Assembly (NCBI GenBank): GCA_013368445.1 | Contig: JAACJO010000007.1 | Coordinates: 1,364,001-1,428,000 of the forward strand | DNA: 64,000 bases | Reading direction: 5' to 3' | From: Leucocoprinus leucothites | Lineage: Eukaryota; Basidiomycota; Agaricomycetes; Agaricales; Agaricaceae | Shown here: positions 48,946 through 60,282 of the stretch, piece by piece | Position numbering within the stretch: the first letter of the stretch is position 1 | Layout of the letters: every line of letters starts with the position of its first letter | Program-made: the position numbers and the translations under genes | The notes under the pieces: generated by a model | Databases searched by the model: none | Told to the model about the DNA's origin: nothing | Seen by the model: only the letters and a program-made list of their open reading frames with translations

Positions 48946-50187
48946 CTAAGGGGAAGGGAAGAGTGCATGAATGATTGAGGTGGGGGCTGAAAACGTCGCA
49001 GCCCGCATTCTAGGGAAGTGATTATTCAATACAGGCTTGTAAGACAAAATACGCTCGTTGGTCGTAAACCGAACTTCAACCAATACCTGCTCAAGGGACT
49101 GAGTGACTAGGCTCAGGCAGTCCCGGATATCGTGTGCTGTCATACTTGGTCCCCTGATCTCTAGGGAAGCCAAGGGACAGTGGGATCGTTGCTGGAAGAG
49201 CTGGAACGCCTCCAAGGGGAAGGCTCTGCCTTCCACGGAATTGTACTGCAAATTCCTGAGACTCGGCGCGGTGATATGGTGGAAAATAAAGTCGTCGCGT
49301 GCGCCGAGTTGCGTAAAATCTAAATGTAGTGCGTTGAGCCGGGGTAAAACGAGATGATCGTGGAAGGCATCTGTATCTTCGGAAAGAGTTACGTCCATGA
49401 ATTCGCACTCCTGGACGTTCGGAGCATTGCGTAGAAGGACGAGGCAATCGTAAATGGATACGGTTCGTGTCTTGATGGTGGTTAGCGCGAGGTTGGTCCA
49501 TGGAAGATCGAGCTGCTCGTTTCGTAATTCCCAGAGGGCGAGGTGACGCAACTGCGTGGAGTGTTGGAAGACGGAAACGATGTCTAGGTCCTCCACTTCC
49601 TCATCGTCCACTCCCTCTTGGAGGTTTGAGGGAGAAATTTCAAGCGTTGTCAGCCTGCTGAAGGTGGGGTCAGGGATTGGCAGGTCCCTTGGTGGAAGTA
49701 GGAGGCAGGAAGGTGGTAGGCGAGTGCGGAACGATATGCAACGGGAGCTGTATTCATAGATGGGCTCTAGGATGAGAAGAGACTTGACCGCAAAGTCAGA
49801 AGTCCACTTTCTGTCTTCGTCATCGGAGCAGTCGATATCAATGGAAAGAGGAAGTTCACCAGCGCGAAGAAGCCATTCTCGAAGGAGCGTTGCCTGTTCG
49901 GCTGCCTTGAGTGGATTGGCAACGAGATATACCGAATTCCACAAATTCGGCTCGTGCCAAGCCCTGTATCGCCAATACCGACAAACTTTGCCAAGGGTGA
50001 ACGGCGTGGTCATCTTTGAGAGGCTCAGCGACAGGGTAATATCTCCGAATTCGTCGTCGACAAGGACATTGAATGGAGAGGTGGACAAAGAGAAATAAAA
50101 TATCCTGCAGAGGAGCTCTGCTGGGAGAAAGAACGTCCAATGACGATCCATAATGTCCTGTTGGCTAAGAAGTTCAGCAACGTTCAT
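48946..50187 (-). CDS. F-box-like protein, single exon
   Basis: Predicted substrate receptor of an SCF ubiquitin ligase, from a family greatly expanded in Agaricomycetes. The start is the ATG of MNVAELLSQQD; an upstream in-frame GTG is not used. An F-box-like segment lies at about residues 17-50 (FFLPAELLCRIFYFSLSTSP), then TLGKVCRYWRYRAWHEPNLW, the usual R-x-W-R-x-x-A motif after the box. The rest (about residues 85-413) has irregular leucine-rich segments, e.g. FSRLTTLEISPSNLQEG, STQLRHLALWELRNEQLD and LPRLNALHLDFTQLGARD. There is no intron in 413 codons, unlike its intron-rich neighbours. Substrate unknown. Confidence 0.85.
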   Translation of the reverse strand: MNVAELLSQQDIMDRHWTFFLPAELLCRIFYFSLSTSPFNVLVDDEFGDITLSLSLSKMTTPFTLGKVCRYWRYRAWHEPNLWNSVYLVANPLKAAEQATLLREWLLRAGELPLSIDIDCSDDEDRKWTSDFAVKSLLILEPIYEYSSRCISFRTRLPPSCLLLPPRDLPIPDPTFSRLTTLEISPSNLQEGVDDEEVEDLDIVSVFQHSTQLRHLALWELRNEQLDLPWTNLALTTIKTRTVSIYDCLVLLRNAPNVQECEFMDVTLSEDTDAFHDHLVLPRLNALHLDFTQLGARDDFIFHHITAPSLRNLQYNSVEGRAFPLEAFQLFQQRSHCPLASLEIRGPSMTAHDIRDCLSLVTQSLEQVLVEVRFTTNERILSYKPVLNNHFPRMRAATFSAPTSIIHALFPSP

Positions 50188-50813
50188 AGCGAAGGGGCGG
50201 GGAAGGACGCGTGGAGTTGTAAATGGAACGGAGTAGTCCACGCCGCAACTGGTGCAATGACAATGAAGAAGGAGATCTGGGGGATGTTGACTAGAGTGAA
50301 TAGGAAAGAGATATCTAGGAAAGGAAGCGCGAGATTATCTGGTATGTTAGGAGAAGTCGCCGAGAGAGGAGCTCTAGCCAACGCTGTTTGGGGATTTAGG
50401 TCATAGAATAAGGTTCCTTATATATGTTGAGAATGTCTGTCAAACGCGTGGCGCAAGCCATACGAGTATTGCTTCTGGCGGTTGGAGAGGTATGAACGAA
50501 ATCCGATGATGCACGCCTGTTTCTCCCCAGCGCCCAGTCGTCGTCATTTCGGCCAGCATGGCTCTGATTGTGTGACTGCAGATCCGATTAAACATGCGTT
50601 CAAGATGGCAGTCCTTTATCCCAGAAAGATACACGATTGCTGAATGTGGAGATTGAAAAGGGAGCCAGCGTTCGTCTCAACTCCGACCAGGCTAGGCGCT
50701 CCGACCCTCCGAGTGACCCGGCGTTCCACGTAATTGCCGGAGACGCTTGCCAACACCTGATATACTCAGGCTCTTGTGCTCGCCACCATCGTCTCTGGTT
50801 CAGACGACAGAAA
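50188..50813. promoter_or_regulatory. Divergent intergene F-box / ALG10
   Basis: 626 bp between start codons of divergent genes; both promoters should lie here. I see no named motif. It contains no supportable coding exon. Confidence 0.4.
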
Positions 50814-52733
50814 ATGTCGACTTCGTACCTTGCATTTTGCGCGGTAGGGGTCGCCGTCCTAAAGGAGTTCAACACAATCGTTGAGGAGCCATACATGGTT
50901 TGTTACATTCTGCTGGCACTTATTCGCGTCGTTGCTCAGCCCGATACTTGTCGTTTCCAGGATGAGCCATTTCACATACCACAAGTCCAGGCTTACTGTC
51001 GCGGTGAATTCTCAACCTGGGATCCAAAAATTACAACACCTCCAGGCCTGTGAGTTCTTTCATGAGGTACCACGTCATTTCTGTCGCTTCTAGCGTGCAG
51101 CCTGCATGTAAAGGATACATATCTCGCTCTTCTCTCTCCGATGGGACTGTTCCATCTCGCAATGAAATGCATTACTGAAACGATATGCCCACCAGTTACA
51201 TCATGTCCCTGCTATTGAAACGAGTCTTCCTCTTCAAGTGCAATATACCCATGCTTCGGCTCACCGCTCTGTTATCTTTGTTAGCCTTGCCAATTGCCCT
51301 AACACGACTGGTGTGCTATCATAAGCGAGAGCGACCACCCGCGTCGATCGCGGCCCCTGTGCTCGAAGCCACTGTGCTTGCAGCTTTTCCGCTCGCCTGG
51401 TTTTTTGGGTTCCTTTATTACACAGATGTTCCAAGCTTGTTATTTGTGGTCGCCACCATCTCAGCTGCTACGGAGGATCGACATTGGTTGGCCGCACTGG
51501 TGGGTGCTTCATGTCCAAAATTGCATTGTTACTCTTATGAAGTGAAGAGAAATCTAGCTAGGGCTGATCAGCTGCACCTTTAGACAGAACAATATCGTCT
51601 GGGTGATGTACGCCTATGCCTTGAGCCAGCTCACATATCTACGCTTTAGGCGCGCTACGCCGAATTCCTCTCCCGCGAAACTGTACGATCCGCCCGCTCT
51701 TCACGCCTCTGGAGGTGAGCGATTTCTGGTTAGCAGCTCCTTTTCGTAACGGCAGGGCTTATTCGGAGTGTTCCAGCCGATCTGTTTCGAGCAGCCTGCA
51801 GCCTACTAGGGGTTGTTCCGGACATAATAACATCCTTCTTACCTTATCTGTTCGTCCTGACTGCGTTCGGGATTTTTATCATTTGGAATGGAGGGATAGT
51901 ACTTGGTGCGTGTGCCATTGCATCGTTCGAGCGAGCGGAGTATTAATGATTATCATAGGCGACAAATCGAATCATATCCCAGCATTCCACATCCCGCAGC
52001 TGTATTACTTTATTGCGACTGCAACCTTTTTTGGGTGGCCTGCACTCTTGAGTGGACGTCAGGGAGTTCTTAGCCTGATCCATAATGTGTGGAAACGCAT
52101 GTTTGGTGGAAAAATGTTGGTATCTTCTCTCTGCTTCCTCTCGGAGGTTTTTCACTCAAATTGGACATGTAACAGACGTACAATGATAACTTTTTTCATG
52201 CTAGGCATCATGGCAATCACCGTTAGGCTTTTCACGTCAGTTAGGTTGATTTCTTTGCTCCATGCTGGACGTCCTGACACCATGTTCAGGATTCACCATC
52301 CATTTTTGCTAGCGGATAACAGACACTACACGTTCTATCTATGGAGGAAAGTATACATGTTTCATCCCCTGGTCCCATACCTGCTCGTACCGATTTACCT
52401 GGCCTGTGGGTGGGCGTGGTTCTTGCGTGTTGGTGCGTGGTTGCCTTTTCCCCACATAAATATACATAGATATGGATTGATCGACGTTCAGGTCACGATC
52501 AATCGCTTCTTCAGACGCTTCTCCTTCCAATTCTGGTGATACCCACTTTGCTGCCCACGCCATTGCTGGAACCGCGTTATTTCTTAATCCCTTATGTGCT
52601 GCTTCGGGTACAACTGCCTGACGTACCGACATGGGGCTTAGTTTTGGAGGGTGTTTGGTATACCCTTATTAATGCGGTCACGATGGGTGTATTCCTATAT
52701 TATCCGAGAGGTGACATACGGTTTATGTGGTAG
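50814..52733 (+). CDS. ALG10: Dolichyl-P-Glc alpha-1,2-glucosyltransferase ALG10
   Basis: ER membrane enzyme that adds the third and last glucose to the lipid-linked Glc2Man9GlcNAc2 precursor of N-glycosylation. The start MSTSYLAFCAVGVAVLKEFN covers the first membrane segment. The next exon has the diagnostic luminal motif DEPFHIPQVQAYCRGEF with TWDPKITTPPGL. Later exons are hydrophobic: RLTALLSLLALPIALTRLVC, AAFPLAWFFGFLYYTDVPSL, NIVWVMYAYALSQLTYLRFR and LFVLTAFGIFIIWNGGIVLG, then DKSNHIPAFHIPQLYYFIAT. The C-terminal part includes HPFLLADNRHYTFYLWRKV, also typical. It ends GDIRFMW with TAG. Six or more introns join in frame. Length about 500 residues. Confidence 0.92.
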
Positions 52734-52998
52734 TTAGAATGCTAATATACCACCATGAGGAGGTCCCTTGCCAAGGTCTCCGAGAGACCGACGTCTTGTG
52801 ACGGTACGAGAAAGTCACACGACTGTCAACATACGTAAACAAACGCGACGTGAACTAGTGGTTTGCCAAATTGGGCGTTGGTTTGAACATTGAGCGGTAG
52901 GCTTGCAAGTGGAATTGTTGCTGCGCTAGCCATATCCAACGACACGCGACGACCGCACACGATCCAAGCCTCTATTATACCCCGTGACTCTCTTCAGC

Positions 52999-55101
52999 AT
53001 GCCCGGCCAAGTCGAAACCGTCAAGTCCAACAGTCCAAAGACCAGACCGGTCACGAGGAGAACTTCCATCAGGCAGTCCCTCAACCTGGCTTCAGTGAGC
53101 AAGGCCTTTGCGGATGTCATAAACAAGTCGGACAAGGATAGCAGCAAGGACACAAAACTCTCCAAGAAAACCAAGGATTCTCGAAGGCTCAGCGCTCAGC
53201 CTCAGCCATCTCGCGCATCTATGGGCGACACTAGGTCCCCATCTCAGGCTACCATCAGGACAGCCACCCCCGAGTCCAAGGGCAGCACTCGCCGGCGAGT
53301 GTCCACTACTATGGGCAGGTCACCGTCCAACGAACAGCCTCAGTCGAAACCCGAGTCTGGGTCTAGTACACCGAAGGCTGGCATTCTCACCCGAGCCGCC
53401 TCTCTCCGTGCAAAGAATCAGAACATCACCGCTTCATCGTTGCCTAAATATCGTCCGAAAACAGCTATATCTGAGCAGCCCAAGCCACCGTCACCTGTGA
53501 CTGTCCGTGCAGGGACCAGGCGTCGCCTTAGCAGCTCAGACGAGAGTGAAAAAGAGGAAAAGCAAAAGCTTGCAGCCTCTTCTACTTCGTCCGTAGACAA
53601 AGTCACCCGTCCTATAAGCCCCCTTCCGCAGCGGGCTGCGCTCAAGGCCTTAAACACCAGTTCTACACCTCAACCTCCGACACCTACCAAGAAGGTTCCC
53701 ACACCCACTTCTGCTACTCGGTCCTCACCAACACGCCCCGCCAAGACACATAGAAGCTCTTCATCGATATCTGCAGTTCCTCGTCCCTCGTCTTCGTCGT
53801 CGGGATCCGCTGGTCCTCGCCCTGCATCCTCTTCATCCTCTAGTTCTATTCCCCCTCAGACTCCACAGACACCTGTTGTCAAGCCCACTCTTCGTCGTAG
53901 CACGACACAAGACAAAAATAAACAGTCGTCATCTCCTGTAGGCCAACACCCTGAAAGCCCATCTCCTCCTACTCGTCATGTCCGTTCACGCTCAAAAGTC
54001 GATGGCCCAGGTGTGGGCAACATGTCCCACATCTCTGAGCGTGCAGATGAAGATGAAGAGGAGTTAGACGATGTCGAGCTTCTCCTCGCCCCTGTCGCAA
54101 ACCCAGGTGCACCCACACCAGCAATGCCCAGGATCCACAAATCTCGATTACGAAAGCCTCCAGCCCCACCGCCCAAAACCCCTAGTCGAGGTTCAGCCCA
54201 ACAGCTGCCTTCGAGGGCTAATATGTCCTATCTATCACCTTTACCTCCTGGGGATGGCGGTGATTCAGCACTCCTTAGACCTCCACAGGCCCGTCAGGGA
54301 GGAAACAATGCTCGTAGCGCTGGTCGGGGCTCGATCCTCTCCTGGGAGCAGCTTGCTTCTGAAGCATCGAAAACCCTTGGAGGGGAGGAACTCGACAAGA
54401 TGCTTCATGATATTCCCGCGCCGTTCCGTTCCGGGGCAGCGTCACCTGCCTTGAGCTCACTTGATCTACCTTCGAGTCCGTGTCTGAGCGCACTCGACTC
54501 GCCTACTGGCTACGGGTCTATTTCACAAGTCCTTCTGCCCGATGTCACACCTTCTCCGGCCATGCACGCTTCGCAACGGTACAATTTTTCTAACTCTGAT
54601 TCAGGCCAGGTCGAATCACCTGTGGTCAATCTTCTCCGGCTACAACTCGCCCAAGCGGAGAATATGGCAAAGGAACGGCTGATGCAGATGCAGGCGATGG
54701 AAAATGAGATTTACTCTCTCAAGGAAACACATACTCGACAAATGCAGGAAACCGCCAGGCATATATCGTATCTGGAAGCTAGCGCGCAGAAAGGGGAAGA
54801 CACGAGGGTGTATGCTTCGTCTTTAGAGGATCGCCTCAGACACGCGGACGCGTTACGTGAACAAGCAGTGAAAGACGCCCAAAGAAAGAGTGAGGAAAGC
54901 GTGAGGCGGAATCTGGCCAGGGAAAGGAAGAAGGAGCATGTTGTTGTTCAGCTTGGTTGTGCTGCCAAATTGGCCCGGTCAGAGTGGATGAGTGTGAAGG
55001 ATTTGGCGGAAGTCGAGCTTGACCTCGTAAGAGGCGATCGAGCGGTTTTATCTGTTCTTTTGACCGAGTTGGACCAGATGACTAGATCGCTCTGTGTGTG
55101 A
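52999..55101 (+). CDS. Ser/Pro-rich protein with C-terminal coiled coil, unknown
   Basis: One uninterrupted 700-codon exon. I recognise no catalytic domain. The start is the ATG of MPGQVETVKSNSPK; an in-frame GTG five codons earlier is not used. Residues 1-540 are disordered, rich in Ser, Pro, Thr, Lys and Arg, with many S/T-P sites (kinase targets) and basic patches such as RPVTRRTSIRQSL and STRRRVSTTM. A short acidic patch, DEDEEELDDVELLLAP, lies near residue 350. Residues about 545-700 form a coiled coil: LLRLQLAQAENMAKERLMQM, QAMENEIYSLKETHTRQMQE, RLRHADALREQAVKDAQRKS. Basic, S/T-P-rich sequence followed by a coiled coil is common in cytoskeletal and cell-polarity adaptors, but that role is only a guess. 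Confidence 0.8.
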   Translation: MPGQVETVKSNSPKTRPVTRRTSIRQSLNLASVSKAFADVINKSDKDSSKDTKLSKKTKDSRRLSAQPQPSRASMGDTRSPSQATIRTATPESKGSTRRRVSTTMGRSPSNEQPQSKPESGSSTPKAGILTRAASLRAKNQNITASSLPKYRPKTAISEQPKPPSPVTVRAGTRRRLSSSDESEKEEKQKLAASSTSSVDKVTRPISPLPQRAALKALNTSSTPQPPTPTKKVPTPTSATRSSPTRPAKTHRSSSSISAVPRPSSSSSGSAGPRPASSSSSSSIPPQTPQTPVVKPTLRRSTTQDKNKQSSSPVGQHPESPSPPTRHVRSRSKVDGPGVGNMSHISERADEDEEELDDVELLLAPVANPGAPTPAMPRIHKSRLRKPPAPPPKTPSRGSAQQLPSRANMSYLSPLPPGDGGDSALLRPPQARQGGNNARSAGRGSILSWEQLASEASKTLGGEELDKMLHDIPAPFRSGAASPALSSLDLPSSPCLSALDSPTGYGSISQVLLPDVTPSPAMHASQRYNFSNSDSGQVESPVVNLLRLQLAQAENMAKERLMQMQAMENEIYSLKETHTRQMQETARHISYLEASAQKGEDTRVYASSLEDRLRHADALREQAVKDAQRKSEESVRRNLARERKKEHVVVQLGCAAKLARSEWMSVKDLAEVELDLVRGDRAVLSVLLTELDQMTRSLCV

Positions 55102-55575
55102 GCTGGGGATTTGTAAGTGTTGTCTATACGGGTTTTATCAGAATCTATGACTGAATACCTTTCTTTGAAGCGGTCTTGAATATTTTGCGGTCTTTATCTT
55201 TGTTTTCTAACCTCTCGAACTATGCGACCTCTATTAAACTGTAATAACTCTCTGGTCTTCTATGCTCGATATGTATCTCTCCTTTGCCTCACTCACTGGT
55301 GTGTTTATACGCTCCTTTGGTTTCTCCGGTGTTTTATTATATATTTCCCTATTTCACGATCCCCGAAACGATTTCGATGACTATTACACGATAATTTACC
55401 TAAAATTCATTATACCATATCACTGAAACACTGGAACAAGACGAGACTATCAAACAAGAAAGTACAACAGCTGGAGGCCCGGGTGAAAGAAATTCTGAAA
55501 TAATAATAATATCATTGCAAGCATAAGGAAAGCAGGAAAAGCAAGAAAGGGGTCATTAGCTTAAAACTATCGATA
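55102..55575. other. Convergent 3' flanks, coiled-coil gene / KNL1
   Basis: 474 bp of AT-rich sequence between convergent stops; it should hold both 3' UTRs. No gene is seen. Confidence 0.5.
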
Positions 55576-58500
55576 TTATTGGCTGTAAATCTCCTGAGCC
55601 TCGATGCACGCGTCCAGCAGGCAGGCATAATTATCACTCGGAGTAGCTTGGCTGAGACGCTCAGATACAGCCCGGAAAATCTTGGCTTGGCTGAGGAATG
55701 GTCGTCAGGACGGATCTACGCGCATAAACCACCGATGACTCACTCAACATCCCCATATCCAATGTCAACACCGCAAGCGAGCGAATTAATTGATAAGGGC
55801 CACCGAGAAAATATTCTCGGAGTAAAGTTAAATGACACAAAGACTTTAGCTTTCTTGGACGGTATCATGACTTTGGCCTGTGCCTTGAACCCTGGCAGTC
55901 CGTCATAATCCGTTGGCAATATATCGACGGGGTATTTGATGGCAAGCAAGAGGAGCTGCGCACGTAGTTGTGAGCACGAAGACCAATAATCTGATAAATA
56001 ATGTATAATCTAGAGCCACATCAGTATTAGAGACCTGGTCTAAGCGAAAACGATGCTACTACGGACCTCTTTGCAAGAAATAGGCTGCGCATGATGGACG
56101 AGCGCCTTCGCGGCCTGGAGTGATATATTACTAAGTTTAGGGAAGTCGTCCTTGCTCCTCAACGCCGGGCCGTCAGTGCGAGTAATCTCCACTCTTGACG
56201 CAATGGGAAGATAATTACTGCAAGGAACGGTAACCTTGAAATGAGAAGCATAGATGTATTCAAACGTCTTCTCCTCGACCTTTGTGATGTGGAACCTGTG
56301 CAGGTCTTCCAGAGTCTCGAGCTCATCTAACAACAAAGGAATTAGCTGTGACAGTTTCGCATAGTGGCTAATACGAACCACGCAGCCTGAAAACTTCCGT
56401 TCGTGTGCTATTCTCCTTCATCTGTAGGACGTGTTGTGCCCTCGCGATCGCGTCAGAAGCCTCTTTTTTGCCGATTGCTAATTCTTGCAGTCGACCTTGA
56501 AGGTAATTAAGCTGCTCGGTATGCTCTGATAGTTCTGCGTGCAGAGCCTCGACTTCAATACTGGGAAGGCGATCAGAAATTTGAATGTTGAATACCAGGA
56601 AGTTACCTCACTTTTGTTCTGCGATAGAAACTTTGAGATCATTGAGATACTGTTGGTCGCTGGCCTCGATTTCCGCAACTTCCCGCTGTTCGCGTTCCAA
56701 TTCCTTGAGAATGTCATTATACTCTTTCTCCAACGTCGGTACCAGTTCTTCAGCAGAGTTCTTAATGGGTTCCAGTATTCTGGCGTCCTGGAAATAGACG
56801 GTGAGCAACGCGTACACATATTGAAAAAGATGAAACGCACTGCCTGAAGGTCATTGAAAGCTTGTTCAGCAGTCAACTGCAACCCCTCCACCCATCTGAG
56901 TTTCCAATCGTACCAATCCGACTTGGCTTGTCCCCGAGCATTAACTCGAATGAGGTTAAGTTGATGCTAAAAACATGACATTAGCTGGTGTATTTATGGA
57001 ATAACACGAAACTTGCCAAAAGCTCGGCCTGTCCCTCTTCGTCGGCGCGCATGAACTCAACAAACAGTTCAGGAGTGATCTTAGCCGCTTCCTCCTCGGC
57101 TTGTGCAAATTCAACTTTACTCCTTGCCATCCAGCCCTCCAGATCATTTGAAACTCGCGTGAATAGTCCCAGTTGAGGTACATCGATTCCCATCGCAATG
57201 TAATATTCCGAGAGTGGTATATCTGCTGGATTCCGTGCCTGCCGTGTACCAACGCCAGGGTGCATGGAGCGCCTTGGGGCTGTGAGCTCATCCATGAACT
57301 TAATTCCTGTCGTGGAGAAGAATTGTTGTATGGATATTGGCGACTAAATCGTTTCATCAGAAGACATGCTGAGGAACATAGGTTGCACTACGTACCACGT
57401 CCTGTTCAGGTTGGGTTCCTTCTTGAGGCCCCAACTCTCCGGGCTCCATAGTTTCCTCGCCTCGTTCTTTGTCCACATCAATGCGTCGTACCTCATCTTC
57501 TCGTGTTTTATCGGGGAGCACTGAAACGGGTACCAGCGAGTGCGACACTTGTAAGTGGCTAGGACTGGGGGAAGGCGGAAGTGCCCGTTCCGATGGAGCC
57601 TTAGCTTGGGATTCCTCAGGTGGTAGCACGATGGTGGGTATTACAGGAGCAGGTGCAGTCCTATCGAAGCGTGTCCAAGCCTCAGGCGGTGCAGAACCTA
57701 GGCTAGAACGGCCGTTGCTCGTGCGTCTCGCAGGGGAAACGAGGCTGGGCGTTGAGCTTCCATCTCTCTTCTCATTTTGAGGTATAGTGAGAGTATTTCC
57801 GAGACTCTTCCTGCGCGCGAAGTAACCCGATCGCTGTTTAGCAGATGGGGGCAGGTTAATCGATCCATTAGGAATATCTCTCTTGTTAGGAGAGAGTGAG
57901 GCTCTAGGCTGTCGGGAAGCGGGTCCTTTCTTCGGAGTACCCATTGACGGGCCCTCGATAGGCTTCCCGCTCAACGCCGGGCGTTTAGCGGGGGTTGGGC
58001 GACCAGGATCAGGGGCGCCATCTTGCATAACGGAAAATGATCGTTTATTAGATGTGCCATGAACAGGCGTGGATGACGGAGTACGTTTCTTTGGCGAAGA
58101 TTTAGCTACAGGAGGAGCAAATGCGGCTGAAAACGTGGGTTTAGGTTTCGGTTTGGCTGGTGACGTAGATTTCGTGGGCGTTCTTGAGGCTGTGGGTGCT
58201 GTGATTGGGGGTACGAATGTGAAGGTGCCGGTTGTTCGAGGATTGTCTTGCACCGGTGCTGCCGCTGGGGGAGTGACGGAGGGTGTGGTTGTCTGTGCTG
58301 GCGGTCGGAACACTACCGGCCTTGGTGTGGTATCAGCATCTAGATTTTCTTGAGCCTCAGCAGTAGACTCCTCATTTTCCTGAAGTGGCGGAGGTGGAGC
58401 AATAGAGTGCCGAGGGGTTGAGAAAGAAAGGGGTTGAACGGAACCATAAATTCCGGACTCGTCCATTGTTGATTCCTGGTACCCGAGACTCATCCGGGGA

Positions 58501-59844
58501 AGTCCCCCGAGGCTCAACCGTCCAACGACTTTACTGACATTAAGCGTTTCGTTGCCATCCCCTATGTCATCATTGAGACTATCATCTGTGCTCAAAAGCG
58601 AATCTTCATGCACCACAAAGTTGGCATTAGAATCCGTGGCATCCATATCCCCGGTAGTATCCACGATTTTTGTGCCCATGGAGTCTCGTGCACGCATTAG
58701 GCGAGCTACGGCATCATCAAGGCCCATACCTTGCTGGCCACTATCAACCTGGATGTCATCTTCTGAAGGTGCTTCTGGTTCATGAGGTGTATCGCCAGAA
58801 TGTGTTATTTGGCGGAGTGCGAGCCAGACTGGATCTTCAGTTGGAGGTGGCCGAAGAGACTGTCCCATAGGAACAGTGAAATCCATCCCTTCTTGACTAT
58901 TTTCAACCTCAGACTGCATTTGCGAATCCTCTTCCAGTATGGACCGCGTCTGATCACTGTCACCGTTAGGGCCGTCATCGTCATCCGAAGGTATCGCATC
59001 GTCCAAGGGAAACGCGATCGACTCTCGGGGTCGAACCGGTGCGAAGGGCTGGCGCACGCCGAGGGAACGTCTACGAAGTATATCCCCTGGAAGGATCTCA
59101 GTTACCTCCATGTCGTCATTTTCGTCGAAGTCCATCTCCTCATCCATCAAAGCAGAACCCTCCTCGCCATTCAGAATCATGCCTGGACTAGCTGTAGTGA
59201 GGTCCATATCGTCACTCCCCGCAATAGAGTAACGAACGGAACTCCGCCTGTTTCGAGAAAACGAAGCTGGGTAATCATTTTCATTGGAAAGAGTAGGTTG
59301 ACGTTCCACTTCCACTTCAGGAGAGGATGATGGGATGGGAGAGGATTGTGGAGAGCCAGTGCTATTTGTGTTGTCATGATTGGGTATCTGAAAGAGTCGC
59401 ACGTGGGCATGTTCGGCGAAGCTAACTCGTCGGCCCAAAGACTTGCGAGCTGTATTATCGTGGACCTTTGCACGATAGTCGACGGTGAAGTCCATTGATT
59501 GAGTGATATTCCCATCATCCGGTTGGGAAGACTGTGAATTTGAGGGTTGTGAAAGGCTGGGCTGTTCTGATGCCTCGTCCGTATTAACCAGTGCAGAGGT
59601 TTTTAGGATACTTTTCCTCGGTGCCTGCAGAGTCTCAAAAGCTGAGTTTGTGTTATGTGGGAGGTATTCATGAGCTGCTCACAAATGATGGTCGGTGGGG
59701 CTTGTCCAGCCCATTGAGGCGTTCTCCGGGAACTATGCTATGTGCTCGCCGCCTTCCTGTTGGTGCAGTCATCGCCTGTTTTGCTTGATTCGGCACAGCA
59801 ATAGAGCGACGCCGTTTTGAAGAATCATCTTTGAGTACGACCAT
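55576..59844 (-). CDS. SPC105: Kinetochore scaffold SPC105/KNL1 (Spc7)
   Basis: Outer-kinetochore scaffold of the KMN network that recruits PP1 and the Bub1/Bub3 checkpoint. The start is the ATG at 59844 (MVVLKDDSSKRRRS). One intron joins to APRKSILK, a SILK PP1-docking motif at residues 59-62; RVSF, the second PP1 motif, lies at 120-123 (GRRVSFAEHAHVRLF). MELT-like repeats are few: MDFT, MDLT, MEVT and MDFT. A long disordered Ser/Pro region follows. The C-terminal Spc7 domain reads PLSEYYIAMGIDVPQLGLFT and RVSNDLEGWMARSKVEFAQA, then a coiled coil (KEYNDILKELEREQREVAEI) and the RWD region (DYWSSCSQLRAQLLLLAIKY, PVDILPTDYDG). The last exon ends CIEAQEIYSQ with TAA. About 1,290 residues from eight or so exons. 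Confidence 0.9.
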
Positions 59845-60282
59845 GACGGGAGGAAAGAAAGTAGGGAGTTGTGGCCTCTGGCCGGTAGTATGTGTAAAGA
59901 ATCAAGATAATTGTTGTTACCAAACAAGCATCGACGCGCTCTAATTCTATTCACGTGACGGTGCCATGCGACCTTGTAACCCATCCCCAAACTTATACTT
60001 CATTTTCAGGTCCAAAATGTCATAACTAAGTCTTGGTGTATCTGAATGAGGATAGAGTCCTCGATGATCAACGCTAGTACGCGCTTTGAGCTGCGATCAG
60101 ACGCGATTCGAGTCTCAACCTCGAGAGGCGACGCGTTGATCACGTGCGTTAAGTTGGCCTCGCGTTCCCATCATTCCATCAAAAGTGAGTGTAATAATGA
60201 GGCTGCAGCATTTCAGCCTCCCTTCTTCAGCTTCAAAGATCGCGTTCTTGATTGATTTTTCTACATAAACGACACAATCCAC
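59845..60282. promoter_or_regulatory. Divergent mitotic promoter KNL1 / kinesin-6
   Basis: 438 bp between start codons of two mitotic genes. It contains four ACGCG cores (59934, 60079, 60101 and 60131; the last is a perfect ACGCGT MluI cell-cycle box) and two CACGTG E-boxes (59952-59957, 60141-60146). ACGCG is the core bound by MBF-type (Mbp1/Res) factors that drive G1/S genes in fungi. Confidence 0.6.

Noticed and set aside
52926..53174. 82-codon minus-strand frame over the start of the coiled-coil gene
   Set aside because: Overlaps a convincing 700-codon gene and shows no motif.
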